Source: G965250275 sp965250275 (GTDB lineage Bacteria; Pseudomonadota; Alphaproteobacteria; Rhodobacterales; Rhodobacteraceae). From it: 64,000 nucleotides of DNA. The translations under genes and the position numbers were made by a program. Below, one piece after another: positions 18,168 to 26,760 of this stretch; position 1 is the stretch's first letter, and every line of letters starts with the position of its first letter. The notes under the pieces were generated by a model, which saw only the letters and a program-made list of their open reading frames with translations, was not told the origin of the DNA and ran no database searches. The stretch covers positions 2,790,001 to 2,854,000 of the forward strand of contig OZ252297.1 in assembly GCA_965250275.1 (NCBI GenBank). Direction: 5' to 3'.

Positions 18168-18193
18168 AATCCACGCCTTGGGGGAGCAGCGCC

Positions 18194-19336
18194 ATGGATT
18201 TCGGCCTGTCAGAAGAACAAACGGCCATCTTCGACATGGCTTTCGCATTTGGACAGGACCATATCGCGCCGCATGCGCGCCAGTGGGAAGCAGACGGCAC
18301 TATTCCCAAAGCGCTTTGGCCCCAGATTGCTGAACTGGGTTTCGGCGCGCTCTACGTGTCCGAAGAAAGCGGCGGATCGGGACTCAGCCGGCTGGACGCC
18401 ACATTGGTGTTCGAAGCGCTCAGCATGGCCTGCCCTTCTGTCGCAGCGTTTCTGTCCATTCACAACATGTGCGCCAAGATGATCGACAGCTTTGGGTCGG
18501 ATGATCTGAAGGCCCGCATCCTGCCGGACGTGATGTCTATGCAGACGGTGCTCAGCTATTGCTTGACCGAACCCGGCTCGGGCTCTGATGCGGCCGCGCT
18601 CAAGACACGCGCTGAACGCACCAACGAAGGCTATGCCCTGACGGGCGCCAAGGCCTTTATCTCGGGCGGCGGATATTCGGATGCCTATGTCGTCATGGTG
18701 CGCACTGGTGCGGACGGACCGAAGGGAGTCACCGCGCTGTTCGTTGAAGATGGCAGCGACGGTCTGAGTTTCGGCGCGCTAGAAGACAAGATGGGCTGGC
18801 GCAGCCAGCCAACCGCGCAAGTCCAATTTGACGCCTGCAAGGTCCCTGCCGACAACCTCATTGGCGAGGAAGGTCAGGGCTTTACCTATGCGATGAAGGG
18901 TCTGGATGGCGGGCGCCTGAACATCGCGGCCTGTTCGCTGGGTGCTGCACAGACCGCACTGAATGCAACCTTGACCTATATGAGCGAGCGCAAAGCCTTT
19001 GGCAAAAGCATCGACCAGTTCCAGGGCCTCCAGTTCCGGCTGGCAGATATGGAAATCGAACTCCAGGCTGCGCGCACGTTCCTGCGACAGGCGGCATGGA
19101 AACTGGACCAAAACGCCCCTGACGCAACGGCCTTCTGCGCCATGGCCAAGAAATTCGTGACCGAAGCCGGCAGCAAGGTGGTGGATCAGTGCCTTCAACT
19201 GCATGGGGGCTACGGCTATCTCGCCGACTATGGGATCGAGAAGCTGGTGCGGGATCTCCGCGTGCATCAGATCCTGGAAGGCACCAATGAAATCATGCGG
19301 GTCATTGTTGCCCGCCAGATGCTGGCCGCGCGATGA
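18194..19336 (+). CDS. Acyl-CoA dehydrogenase, probable isobutyryl-CoA dehydrogenase
   Basis: FAD enzyme of 380 residues that oxidises a short branched acyl-CoA; the context with hydroxyisobutyryl-CoA hydrolase and hydroxyisobutyrate dehydrogenase points to isobutyryl-CoA from valine. Seen: CLTEPGSGSDAAAL (flavin/substrate loop), ERKAFGKSIDQFQGLQFRLA, and the C-terminal HQILEGTNEIMR with the catalytic Glu. The start ATG 18194 follows GGGGGAGCAG. The stop overlaps the next gene in an ATGA junction, so the two are translationally coupled. Substrate assignment is by context. Confidence 0.9.
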   Translation: MDFGLSEEQTAIFDMAFAFGQDHIAPHARQWEADGTIPKALWPQIAELGFGALYVSEESGGSGLSRLDATLVFEALSMACPSVAAFLSIHNMCAKMIDSFGSDDLKARILPDVMSMQTVLSYCLTEPGSGSDAAALKTRAERTNEGYALTGAKAFISGGGYSDAYVVMVRTGADGPKGVTALFVEDGSDGLSFGALEDKMGWRSQPTAQVQFDACKVPADNLIGEEGQGFTYAMKGLDGGRLNIAACSLGAAQTALNATLTYMSERKAFGKSIDQFQGLQFRLADMEIELQAARTFLRQAAWKLDQNAPDATAFCAMAKKFVTEAGSKVVDQCLQLHGGYGYLADYGIEKLVRDLRVHQILEGTNEIMRVIVARQMLAAR

Positions 19337-21267
19337 CTGACAGCACAGGCGATATCGATATCCGGGTCACCGGGCGGGCTGGCCGCATCACGCTGGCGCG
19401 CCCGCAAGCGCTCAATGCGATGACCTACGAGATGTGCATGGCCATCGACGCCGCCCTGCGCAACTGGCGCGAGGATGACCAGGTCGCACTGGTGATCTTT
19501 GATGCGGAGGGAGACAAGGCTTTTTGCTCGGGGGGTGACATCGCTGAACTCTACGACACGGGCACCAAAGGGAACTTCGCCTATGGTCACCGGTTCTGGA
19601 GAGACGAGTATCGCCTGAACGCGATGATCTTCGAATACCCCAAGCCGGTCATAAGCTTTCTGCAAGGCTTCACCATGGGCGGCGGCGTTGGCATCGGCTG
19701 CCACGGGTCGCATCGCGTGGTGGACGACAGCAGCCGCATCGCGATGCCGGAGTGCGGTATCGGACTGGTCCCGGATGTCGGTGGCACGCTCATGCTGGCG
19801 CTGGCGCCGGGGCGACTCGGGGAGTATCTGGGCACAACAGGGGCCCGGATGGGACCGGGCGACGCCATTTATGCCGGCTTCGCCGACCATTACATTCCTC
19901 GCGAAGGCTGGACCGACCTGATCGAATTGCTGGAGGCCAGCGGTGACGCGGAGCTGGTGACCAAACACGCTCAACCTGCCCCCGAAAGCCCGCTCGAGGC
20001 CTTGCAACCCCAGATCGACAAGCATTTCGCGGGCGAGGCTCAGCGTGACATTCTCACCTCTCTCAGGAGTGAAGACAGCGAGTTTGCCCGCGACGCCCTC
20101 ACTGCGCTTGGCCGCATCGCGCCGCTGTCGGGTGCCGCAACGATCCAGATGCTGCACCGGCTGCGCGTGCCGTCTCTCACGATCCGAAAAGCGCTGGAAA
20201 TGGAGTACCGCTTTACCTTCCGGGCCATGGAGCACGGCGATTTCCTAGAAGGCATCCGCGCTCAGATCATCGACAAGGACCGCAAGCCGAACTGGCAATT
20301 TGCCGATGCCCCCGTGCCAGACACAGCCGTCAGCCGTATGCTGATGCCGCTCGGCGCAGATACGCTCACTTTTGACGAAGAGGCCACCACCATGAAAATT
20401 GCATTCATTGGACTGGGAAACATGGGCGCCCCGATGGCAGCCAACCTGGCCGCAGCCGGGCATGACGTTACCGGTTTCGACACCGCGGGGATCACGGTCG
20501 ACGGGGTGGCTCAAAGCGACAGCGCCGCCGAGGCCGCCGCAGGCGCGGAGGTCGTCATCACGATGCTGCCGAATGGCAGCATCCTGCGCGCTGTCGCGGA
20601 TCAGATCGTGCCCGCCATGAAAGCGGGCGCCACTCTTCTGGACTGCTCGACCGTGGATGTGGAGAGCGCGCGCACCGTCGATGCTCAGTGCAAGGCCGCC
20701 GGGTTGCTGTTTGTCGATGCGCCGGTGTCGGGCGGGATCGGCGGCGCCGCTGCAGGAACGCTGACCTTCATGGCCGGCGGCAGTGCCGAGGCCTTTGCTG
20801 TGGCCGAACCCCTGTTCGAGATCATGGGACAAAAGGCCGTCCATTGCGGTGAGGCCGGTGCGGGCCAGGCCGCAAAGATCTGCAACAACATGATCCTCGG
20901 CGTGACAATGATCGCCACATGCGAAGCATTTGCCCTTGCCGACAAACTGGGGCTGGACCGTCAAAAGATGTTCGATGTGGTCTCCACCTCATCGGGCTAC
21001 TCCTGGACGATGAATGCCTACTGCCCTGCCCCGGGCGTCGGCCCGCAAAGCCCCTCCGACAACGACTACAAACCTGGTTTTGCCGCTGACCTGATGCTGA
21101 AGGATCTGCGTCTCAGCCAGCAGGCCGCCGAAGCTGCGGATGCCGATACCCCGATGGGAGAGCTGGCACAGGCGCTCTATGCCCAGTTCGTCGAAAGCGA
21201 AGATGGCGCCGGGATGGATTTCAGCGCCATGCTGCCAAGGTTCGAAAAGCGCAGGCGTTCAGACTGA
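19333..21267 (+). CDS. Fused 3-hydroxyisobutyryl-CoA hydrolase and 3-hydroxyisobutyrate dehydrogenase
   Basis: 644 residues holding two complete enzymes of valine breakdown. Residues 1-353 are a crotonase-fold hydrolase with the oxyanion-hole blocks CSGGDIAELY and GFTMGGGVGIG. From Met354 (base 20392) a full-length 291-residue NAD-dependent dehydrogenase (MmsB type) begins: IGLGNMGAPMA at 359-369, DAPVSGGIGGA, and GAGQAAKICNNM with the catalytic Lys. There is no linker; the junction is LTFDEEATTMKIAF. One extra T in the TTTT at 20370-20373 would create a stop (ACT TTT TGA) and restore the usual two-gene arrangement. So it is either a natural fusion or a one-base error at a homopolymer. Confidence 0.9.
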   Translation: MTDSTGDIDIRVTGRAGRITLARPQALNAMTYEMCMAIDAALRNWREDDQVALVIFDAEGDKAFCSGGDIAELYDTGTKGNFAYGHRFWRDEYRLNAMIFEYPKPVISFLQGFTMGGGVGIGCHGSHRVVDDSSRIAMPECGIGLVPDVGGTLMLALAPGRLGEYLGTTGARMGPGDAIYAGFADHYIPREGWTDLIELLEASGDAELVTKHAQPAPESPLEALQPQIDKHFAGEAQRDILTSLRSEDSEFARDALTALGRIAPLSGAATIQMLHRLRVPSLTIRKALEMEYRFTFRAMEHGDFLEGIRAQIIDKDRKPNWQFADAPVPDTAVSRMLMPLGADTLTFDEEATTMKIAFIGLGNMGAPMAANLAAAGHDVTGFDTAGITVDGVAQSDSAAEAAAGAEVVITMLPNGSILRAVADQIVPAMKAGATLLDCSTVDVESARTVDAQCKAAGLLFVDAPVSGGIGGAAAGTLTFMAGGSAEAFAVAEPLFEIMGQKAVHCGEAGAGQAAKICNNMILGVTMIATCEAFALADKLGLDRQKMFDVVSTSSGYSWTMNAYCPAPGVGPQSPSDNDYKPGFAADLMLKDLRLSQQAAEAADADTPMGELAQALYAQFVESEDGAGMDFSAMLPRFEKRRRSD

Positions 21268-21849
21268 TCCGTAGGGGTTTTGGGGGGTCCGGTCGCCGGA
21301 CAGGCTGTCCTGTCGGAGGGTGACCAGTTCCTCAATCGCATCGGCCAGGTGAATGCGGTCGATGTTGTAGTCCCCCCGCGCCACGCGGATGCGGTGCGCC
21401 CGGATCATCACATCCGCATGGGTGCACCCCACAGGCGGCTCGAACCGGTAACTGGCCAGTTCGATCAACAGCCCCAGTGGATCCTTGAAATAGATCGAAT
21501 CCATGAAGCCGCGATCCTTGATGCCGGAATGGGAAATGCCGCGTTCATCCAGGCGTTCAACCGCCTGGGCAAAGGTCGCCTGACTGACATTGAAGGCCAG
21601 ATGGTGCACGCACCCCGGATCCGTTGGCGTGCGCTCTGGCGTGCCACTGCGGCTCTCGTTGGTGAATACAGTGATCAGCCGGCCATCACCGGGATCGAAA
21701 TAGACATGGCCTTCGTCGGGATTGTCGAGATTCGGTTGATCGAACACGAACGGCATGCCCAGCACACCTTCCCAGAAATCGATAGTGGTCTGCCGGTCCG
21801 CCCCGGTCAAAGTGATATGGTGCACGCCCTGTGTCTGAATCTTTCGCAT
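21259..21849 (-). CDS. VOC-family dioxygenase/glyoxalase-like protein
   Basis: 196 residues with two vicinal-oxygen-chelate motifs. The first metal ligand is in GVHHITLTG near residue 9-10, the second in CVHHLAFNVS near residue 81-82, and a Glu in LGLLIELASYRF near residue 130, the pattern of metal-binding VOC enzymes such as ring-cleaving dioxygenases. The last 60 residues are an extension with no domain. Substrate unknown. The stop lies nine bases inside the convergent end of the fused valine gene. It is downstream of uvrA on the same strand but reads from its own start 82 bases away. Confidence 0.8.
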   Translation of the reverse strand: MRKIQTQGVHHITLTGADRQTTIDFWEGVLGMPFVFDQPNLDNPDEGHVYFDPGDGRLITVFTNESRSGTPERTPTDPGCVHHLAFNVSQATFAQAVERLDERGISHSGIKDRGFMDSIYFKDPLGLLIELASYRFEPPVGCTHADVMIRAHRIRVARGDYNIDRIHLADAIEELVTLRQDSLSGDRTPQNPYGSV

Positions 21850-21931
21850 CTTTTCACCTCCCCCTCAGACGTTGCCGCGCTTTGCGTCAGCCGTCAAAAG
21901 GTGCGCCGCGCGAGTGACCCGGTACCACGCC

Positions 21932-24790
21932 CTATTCCGCGGCGACCTTGCGCGCGGTGAGCATGTCCTTCAGGTAGCGTCCGGTATGGCTGCGCTCGAT
22001 CTCGGCCACCTCTTCAGGTGTGCCGACAGCCACGATCTCACCGCCGCCGTCTCCCCCTTCGGGCCCGATGTCTATGATGTGATCCGCCGTTTTGATCACA
22101 TCCAGATTGTGTTCGATCACGACCACCGTGTTGCCCTGATCAACAAGCTCGTGCAGCACGTCCAGAAGCTTGCGGACATCTTCGAAATGCAGACCCGTTG
22201 TTGGTTCATCAAGGATGTAGAGCGTGCGGCCTGTGGACCGTTTCGCGAGCTCCTTGGACAGTTTCACGCGCTGCGCTTCTCCGCCCGACAGCGTGGTGGC
22301 CTGCTGGCCCACCTTGATGTAGCCGAGCCCCACACGCATCAAGGCGTCCATTTTTTCGCGGATCGACGGCACGGCCTTGAAGAACTCCTGCGCATCTTCC
22401 ACTGTCATATCAAGAACATCGGCGATGCTCTTACCCTTGAACTTGATCTCCAGCGTTTCGCGATTGTACCGCGCACCTTTGCAGGTTTCGCAGGTCACGT
22501 AGACGTCCGGCAGGAAATGCATCTCGATCTTGATGACCCCGTCGCCCTGGCACGCCTCGCAACGCCCGCCTTTGACGTTGAAGCTGAAACGACCCGGCTT
22601 GTATCCGCGCGCCTTGGATTCGGGCAAGCCGGCAAACCAGTCCCGGATCGGGGTGAATGCCCCGGTGTAAGTTGCTGGATTTGAACGCGGAGTCCGTCCG
22701 ATCGGGCGCTGGTCAATGTCGATGACTTTGTCCAGATACTCCAACCCGTTGATTGTCTCGCAGGGCGCGGGGGTCTGGCGCGCGCCATTGAGGCGCATCG
22801 ATGCGGTCTTGAACAGCGTTTCAATGGTCAGCGTGGACTTACCGCCCCCCGAAACGCCGGTGACGCACACGAATTTGGCGAGCGGGAACTCGGCCGTGAC
22901 AGATTTGAGGTTGTTTCCCGTGGCCTTTTTGACCTGAACGGACTTGTCGTTGCCCGGACGGCGCTGGGTCGGGACCGCGATTTCGCGTACATGGCTCAGG
23001 TATTGCCCGGTGATCGAGGCCGGGTCCGCAGCGACGTCTTCAGGAGCCCCATGGCTGACCACCCGTCCGCCATGCACACCGGCCCCGGGCCCGATGTCAA
23101 ACACGTAGTCTGCTTCGCGGATCGCTTCTTCGTCATGCTCAACAACGATGACGGTATTGCCTTGATCCCGCAGGTTTTTCAGCGTCCCGAGCAGGCGATC
23201 ATTGTCCCGCTGGTGCAATCCGATCGAAGGCTCATCGAGCACATAGAGCACCCCTGTCAGTCCCGAGCCGATCTGGCTGGCCAGACGAATACGCTGGCTC
23301 TCGCCCCCGGAAAGCGTGCCGGCATTGCGTGACAAGGTCAGGTATTGAAGCCCGACATTGTTGAGAAATCCCAGCCGCTCGCGAATTTCCTTCAGGATCG
23401 CACGGGCGATCTCGTTTTTCTGGGCTGTCAGGTGCTCCGGTACAGACGTACACCAGTCCAGCGCCTCGCGGATCGACATCTGCACCACTTCGCCGATATG
23501 CAACCCGGCGATTTTCACGGCCAACGCCTCTTCGCGCAGTCGGTAACCATCGCAGGTGCCGCAAGGCCGGTTGTTCTGGTACCGCTCGAACTCCTCGCGA
23601 ATCCAATTGGAATCGGTTTCGCGATACCGCCGTTCCATGTTCGGAATGACACCTTCGAAGACGCGGGTCACCTGATATACGCGGCCGCCCTCGTCATACC
23701 GGAACGAGATTTCTTCCTCTCCCGACCCATACAGAAACACCTGTTGCACATGGGCAGGCAGGTCTTTCCACTTGGCGTTCTTGTCGAACTCGTAGTGATT
23801 GGCGATGGCCTCAATGGTCTGCAGGAAATACGGCGACTTGCCTTTGCGCCAGGGCGCCAAGGCACCGTCATACACCTTCAGTGTGACGTCGGGCACAACG
23901 AGGCGCTCGTCAAAGAAAAGCTCTATCCCCAGACCATCACAGTCCGGACACGCGCCGTAGGGCGCATTGAACGAAAACAGGCGCGGCTCGATCTCGGGGA
24001 TCGTGAACCCGCTGACCGGGCAGGCAAAATTCTCACTGAAAGTATGCCGTTCCGGGTCCCCCTCGCTGGGAGCCGTTTCCAGAATGGCGATACCGTCGGC
24101 CAGATCGAGGGCCGTGCGCAAACTGTCGGCCAGCCGGGTTTCGAGGCCCTCACGCACGACGATCCGATCCACGACCACGTCGATGTCATGCCGGAATTTT
24201 TTGTCCAGTGTGGGCGGATCATCCAGCTCATAGAACTGACCATCGACCTTGACGCGTTGGAAGCCCTGCTTGCGCAGTTCCAGGAACTCCTTACGATACT
24301 CGCCCTTCCGGTCCCGCACGATCGGCGCCAGAAGATAGGCACGCGTGCCCTCTTCCATCGCCATGACCCGATCCACCATGTCCTGCACCTGCTGGGCCTC
24401 GATCGGCTTGCCCGTGGCGGGTGAGTATGGTGTCCCTGCGCGTGCAAACAGCAGACGCATATAGTCATAGATCTCGGTCACCGTGCCCACGGTGGAGCGC
24501 GGATTCTTTGACGTTGTCTTTTGCTCAATCGAAATCGCCGGGCTCAGACCACTGATGTGATCTACATCCGGCTTTTCCATCATGTCCAGAAACTGACGCG
24601 CATAGGCACTGAGCGATTCAACGTAACGCCTTTGGCCTTCGGCATAAATCGTGTCGAACGCCAGCGAGGATTTGCCTGATCCGGACAGCCCGGTGATCAC
24701 CACCAGCTGGTCGCGTGGGATATCCACATCGATGCTTTTGAGGTTGTGCTCGCGCGCCCCGCGCACCTCGATGTTTTTAAGCTCAGCCAT
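21932..24790 (-). CDS. uvrA: Excinuclease ABC subunit A
   Basis: Damage-recognition ATPase of nucleotide excision repair. 952 residues from ATG 24790 (MAELKNIEVRGA); an ATG nine codons upstream is possible but less conserved. First Walker A GLSGSGKSS at 34-42, zinc-binding pairs CPDCDGLG and CGTCDGYR, first signature LSGGESQRIRLA, second Walker A GVSGGGKSTL, third zinc module CEACQGDG...CETCKG, and second signature LSGGEAQRVKLS. An SOS box lies 62 bases before the ATG, so damage induction by LexA is likely. Confidence 0.97.
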   Translation of the reverse strand: MAELKNIEVRGAREHNLKSIDVDIPRDQLVVITGLSGSGKSSLAFDTIYAEGQRRYVESLSAYARQFLDMMEKPDVDHISGLSPAISIEQKTTSKNPRSTVGTVTEIYDYMRLLFARAGTPYSPATGKPIEAQQVQDMVDRVMAMEEGTRAYLLAPIVRDRKGEYRKEFLELRKQGFQRVKVDGQFYELDDPPTLDKKFRHDIDVVVDRIVVREGLETRLADSLRTALDLADGIAILETAPSEGDPERHTFSENFACPVSGFTIPEIEPRLFSFNAPYGACPDCDGLGIELFFDERLVVPDVTLKVYDGALAPWRKGKSPYFLQTIEAIANHYEFDKNAKWKDLPAHVQQVFLYGSGEEEISFRYDEGGRVYQVTRVFEGVIPNMERRYRETDSNWIREEFERYQNNRPCGTCDGYRLREEALAVKIAGLHIGEVVQMSIREALDWCTSVPEHLTAQKNEIARAILKEIRERLGFLNNVGLQYLTLSRNAGTLSGGESQRIRLASQIGSGLTGVLYVLDEPSIGLHQRDNDRLLGTLKNLRDQGNTVIVVEHDEEAIREADYVFDIGPGAGVHGGRVVSHGAPEDVAADPASITGQYLSHVREIAVPTQRRPGNDKSVQVKKATGNNLKSVTAEFPLAKFVCVTGVSGGGKSTLTIETLFKTASMRLNGARQTPAPCETINGLEYLDKVIDIDQRPIGRTPRSNPATYTGAFTPIRDWFAGLPESKARGYKPGRFSFNVKGGRCEACQGDGVIKIEMHFLPDVYVTCETCKGARYNRETLEIKFKGKSIADVLDMTVEDAQEFFKAVPSIREKMDALMRVGLGYIKVGQQATTLSGGEAQRVKLSKELAKRSTGRTLYILDEPTTGLHFEDVRKLLDVLHELVDQGNTVVVIEHNLDVIKTADHIIDIGPEGGDGGGEIVAVGTPEEVAEIERSHTGRYLKDMLTARKVAAE

Positions 24791-24796
24791 CACAGC

Positions 24797-24808
24797 CCCC
24801 GTTAACGG
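24797..24808. repeat. Twelve-base perfect palindrome before uvrA
   Basis: CCCGTTAACGGG lies seven bases before the chosen uvrA ATG, inside the upstream in-frame extension. It may form a small leader hairpin near the ribosome-binding site. I attach no function. Confidence 0.3.
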
Positions 24809-24852
24809 GATAGACATATGTCAGTCCAACTGAGTCTCCAATAGAAAAATGC

Positions 24853-24867
24853 GAACAGACCGGGAAC
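24853..24867 (-). promoter_or_regulatory. LexA (SOS) box of uvrA
   Basis: On the minus strand the sequence reads GTTC-CCGGTCT-GTTC, an exact match to the alphaproteobacterial LexA site GTTC-N7-GTTC established in Rhodobacter. It lies 63 bases upstream of the uvrA ATG. Confidence 0.85.
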
Positions 24868-24869
24868 AT

Positions 24870-26033
24870 TTATCCACAGGCTTGTCTCCGCCGCTGAAGA
24901 TGCAAGTGGATCAATAACCCAGTGCCAAGCATCCCAATCGCAAAGATCAAAAACCCGTCGATACCGGCCAGCACAACAAGCAATGCCATCAGTGGTGTGC
25001 CCAAAGTGGTGCCCACATTGCCCATCTGGGCCAGCGCGCCATTGGCCTGCGCTTGAAGCGACGGGTCCGGGTTCAGTACGGGGATGGCCGCAAAGCTGGA
25101 CCCCTGGATCAGCCCCATTGCAGCGGCCAGCGCGAGGTAGGGCCAGGGTTGGTACGGAACAACCCAAATGGCCGCCGCGCATCCAAGACAGAGGGCGAAC
25201 CCAGTCAGAATGATTGGCACCGGGGCAAATCGCTTCAACAACCAGACCCCAAGGGTCATCGAACTTGCGATGCCCGCCAGCGGCATGGCGGTAAACACCC
25301 AGACCCGGTCGGCCGGCGGCAGAAATGGTGGTAGGATGGTCAGAACCGCGAGATACGTGCCGGCATAGAACACCCAGCCCAGGGCGGGCGCACTCAGAAA
25401 CGGGGATCGGTAGATGCGCAGGTGATCCTGCACCACGGAGCGCAGGTTCAGGCCGGTTGCCGCTGCCAGCTGATCACGCGGCAGCACCATCCACAGAAGC
25501 ACTGCCATCGCCGCCATGTAGAGGCCATGCGCCGCAAACAGCGCACCCACCCCGCCATACATCGCCAGCGGCACGCCGAGCCACGCCAGAAGCGCAAAGG
25601 CAACGCCAAAGAATGTGCTCCACAGAGAAAGGGTCATACCACGGTCCTTTGGCGCGCTCAGTTGCGCGATCAGCGTAGGGGCGGCAACAACAATGGCCAG
25701 ATGGGACACGCCTTCCACGGCACGGCTCAAGAGCAGCACCCAGAAGGGTGGCAGAAGGGCCTGAAACCCCGACGCCAAAGCTCCCAGCAACAATGCACCG
25801 ACCAGGGCCCGGCGAAATCCGATCCTGGCCACCAGCAAGCCAGCCACCACACCCAGAAAGATGCCGACGAACCCCACCAGCGAGACTGCAAATCCCAGTG
25901 CGGGCCCCGACCCGCCGTAGATGCCCGGCAGAAGGTGAAAGGCAACAGACACTTTCCCGAACTGCGCCGCTGCCCCCAAGCCTGCGGCCCACAAGGCCAA
26001 TACAACCCCAAACGAGGTGCGTTCAGGGATCAT
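24870..26033 (-). CDS. MFS transporter
   Basis: 387-residue inner-membrane carrier with about 12 hydrophobic segments and the loop 2-3 type motif LVARIGFRRALVG near residue 66-78. No substrate-specific motif recognised. The start ATG 26033 lies three bases after the stop of an upstream methyltransferase gene, so the two are likely one transcript. The SOS box of uvrA lies at its 3-prime end, just past the stop. Possible roles include efflux of small molecules; I cannot narrow it. Confidence 0.85.
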   Translation of the reverse strand: MIPERTSFGVVLALWAAGLGAAAQFGKVSVAFHLLPGIYGGSGPALGFAVSLVGFVGIFLGVVAGLLVARIGFRRALVGALLLGALASGFQALLPPFWVLLLSRAVEGVSHLAIVVAAPTLIAQLSAPKDRGMTLSLWSTFFGVAFALLAWLGVPLAMYGGVGALFAAHGLYMAAMAVLLWMVLPRDQLAAATGLNLRSVVQDHLRIYRSPFLSAPALGWVFYAGTYLAVLTILPPFLPPADRVWVFTAMPLAGIASSMTLGVWLLKRFAPVPIILTGFALCLGCAAAIWVVPYQPWPYLALAAAMGLIQGSSFAAIPVLNPDPSLQAQANGALAQMGNVGTTLGTPLMALLVVLAGIDGFLIFAIGMLGTGLLIHLHLQRRRQACG

Positions 26034-26036
26034 GTC

Positions 26037-26669
26037 TCAGGTCTTTCGCGCAATGGCCCAGGCACAGATGGGCATATCGGGGTCGTCCTCCAACGGATCG
26101 ACCCCCTCCTGATAGACGGGTGGCCAGGGCTCTTCCATGTTCCGCAACGCGGCGTTCCGGTTGCCCCATTGTTCTGCAACAATCGCCTGCTCGTCGAACC
26201 CGGCCTCAATCAGCAGGTTTTTCAACCCACGTGCCGACCAGCGCGAACAATCCGCCGGCGCGGCGTGAAATGGGATGAAAAAGGGCACCGCCAGCCAAAA
26301 ATGCCCGCCCCGCTTTAACATCTTCCGCACGTTCTTGGTCGCGGCATAGGGCCGGTCCAGATGCTCCCACACCTGATTGGCCAGAACGAGGTCAAATTTC
26401 AGAACCTTGCCGTCTTGCATGTAGGGTCCGGCGCAGATGTCCCATTCCGGGTAGCGGAACTGCGCATAGCTGCGAAAGGCAAAGCTGCGCCCCCATTTGC
26501 CTGAGACTTCTGCGACATCCAATTGGCCGGGATCCAGTGCGCGGATCATCCTGCGGCTGGATTTCTGCATGGCGATGCGGTTCAGGCTGACCATGGCGCG
26601 ACCAAAGCCCATCGCGGCCCCATCGTCCAGAGGGGATCGGTCGCGACGCACAATCTTCAAATGAAACAA
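26037..26669 (-). CDS. SAM-dependent methyltransferase domain protein
   Basis: 210 residues of the Methyltransf_11 type. Motif I is not of the classical GxGxG form; ALDPGQLDVAEVSGKWG replaces it. FDLVLANQVWEHLDRPY (post-II motif) and LKRGGHFWLAVPFFIPFH are clear. The only start I find is a TTG at 26669 with a weak ribosome-binding site, so the true start may be different. Upstream of the MFS gene by three bases. Divergent from the DUF3604 gene. Substrate unknown, and loss of a standard motif I means it may not be catalytic. Confidence 0.7.
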   Translation of the reverse strand: MFHLKIVRRDRSPLDDGAAMGFGRAMVSLNRIAMQKSSRRMIRALDPGQLDVAEVSGKWGRSFAFRSYAQFRYPEWDICAGPYMQDGKVLKFDLVLANQVWEHLDRPYAATKNVRKMLKRGGHFWLAVPFFIPFHAAPADCSRWSARGLKNLLIEAGFDEQAIVAEQWGNRNAALRNMEEPWPPVYQEGVDPLEDDPDMPICAWAIARKT

Positions 26670-26760
26670 AAGGTTGACCTAATGTCATTTGAGGCCAACG
26701 ATAGGGCATTGTGCCTTCACCAGTACCTTTCGCTTATTTCAGCATGCAAAGGAGACGGCC

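Noticed and set aside
23345..24424. A 359-codon plus-strand frame
   Set aside because: Antisense to uvrA; no conserved motif.
24797..24808. CCCGTTAACGGG as an operator of uvrA
   Set aside because: It is a perfect palindrome but lies between the SOS box and the start, and no second copy was noticed; kept only as a repeat.
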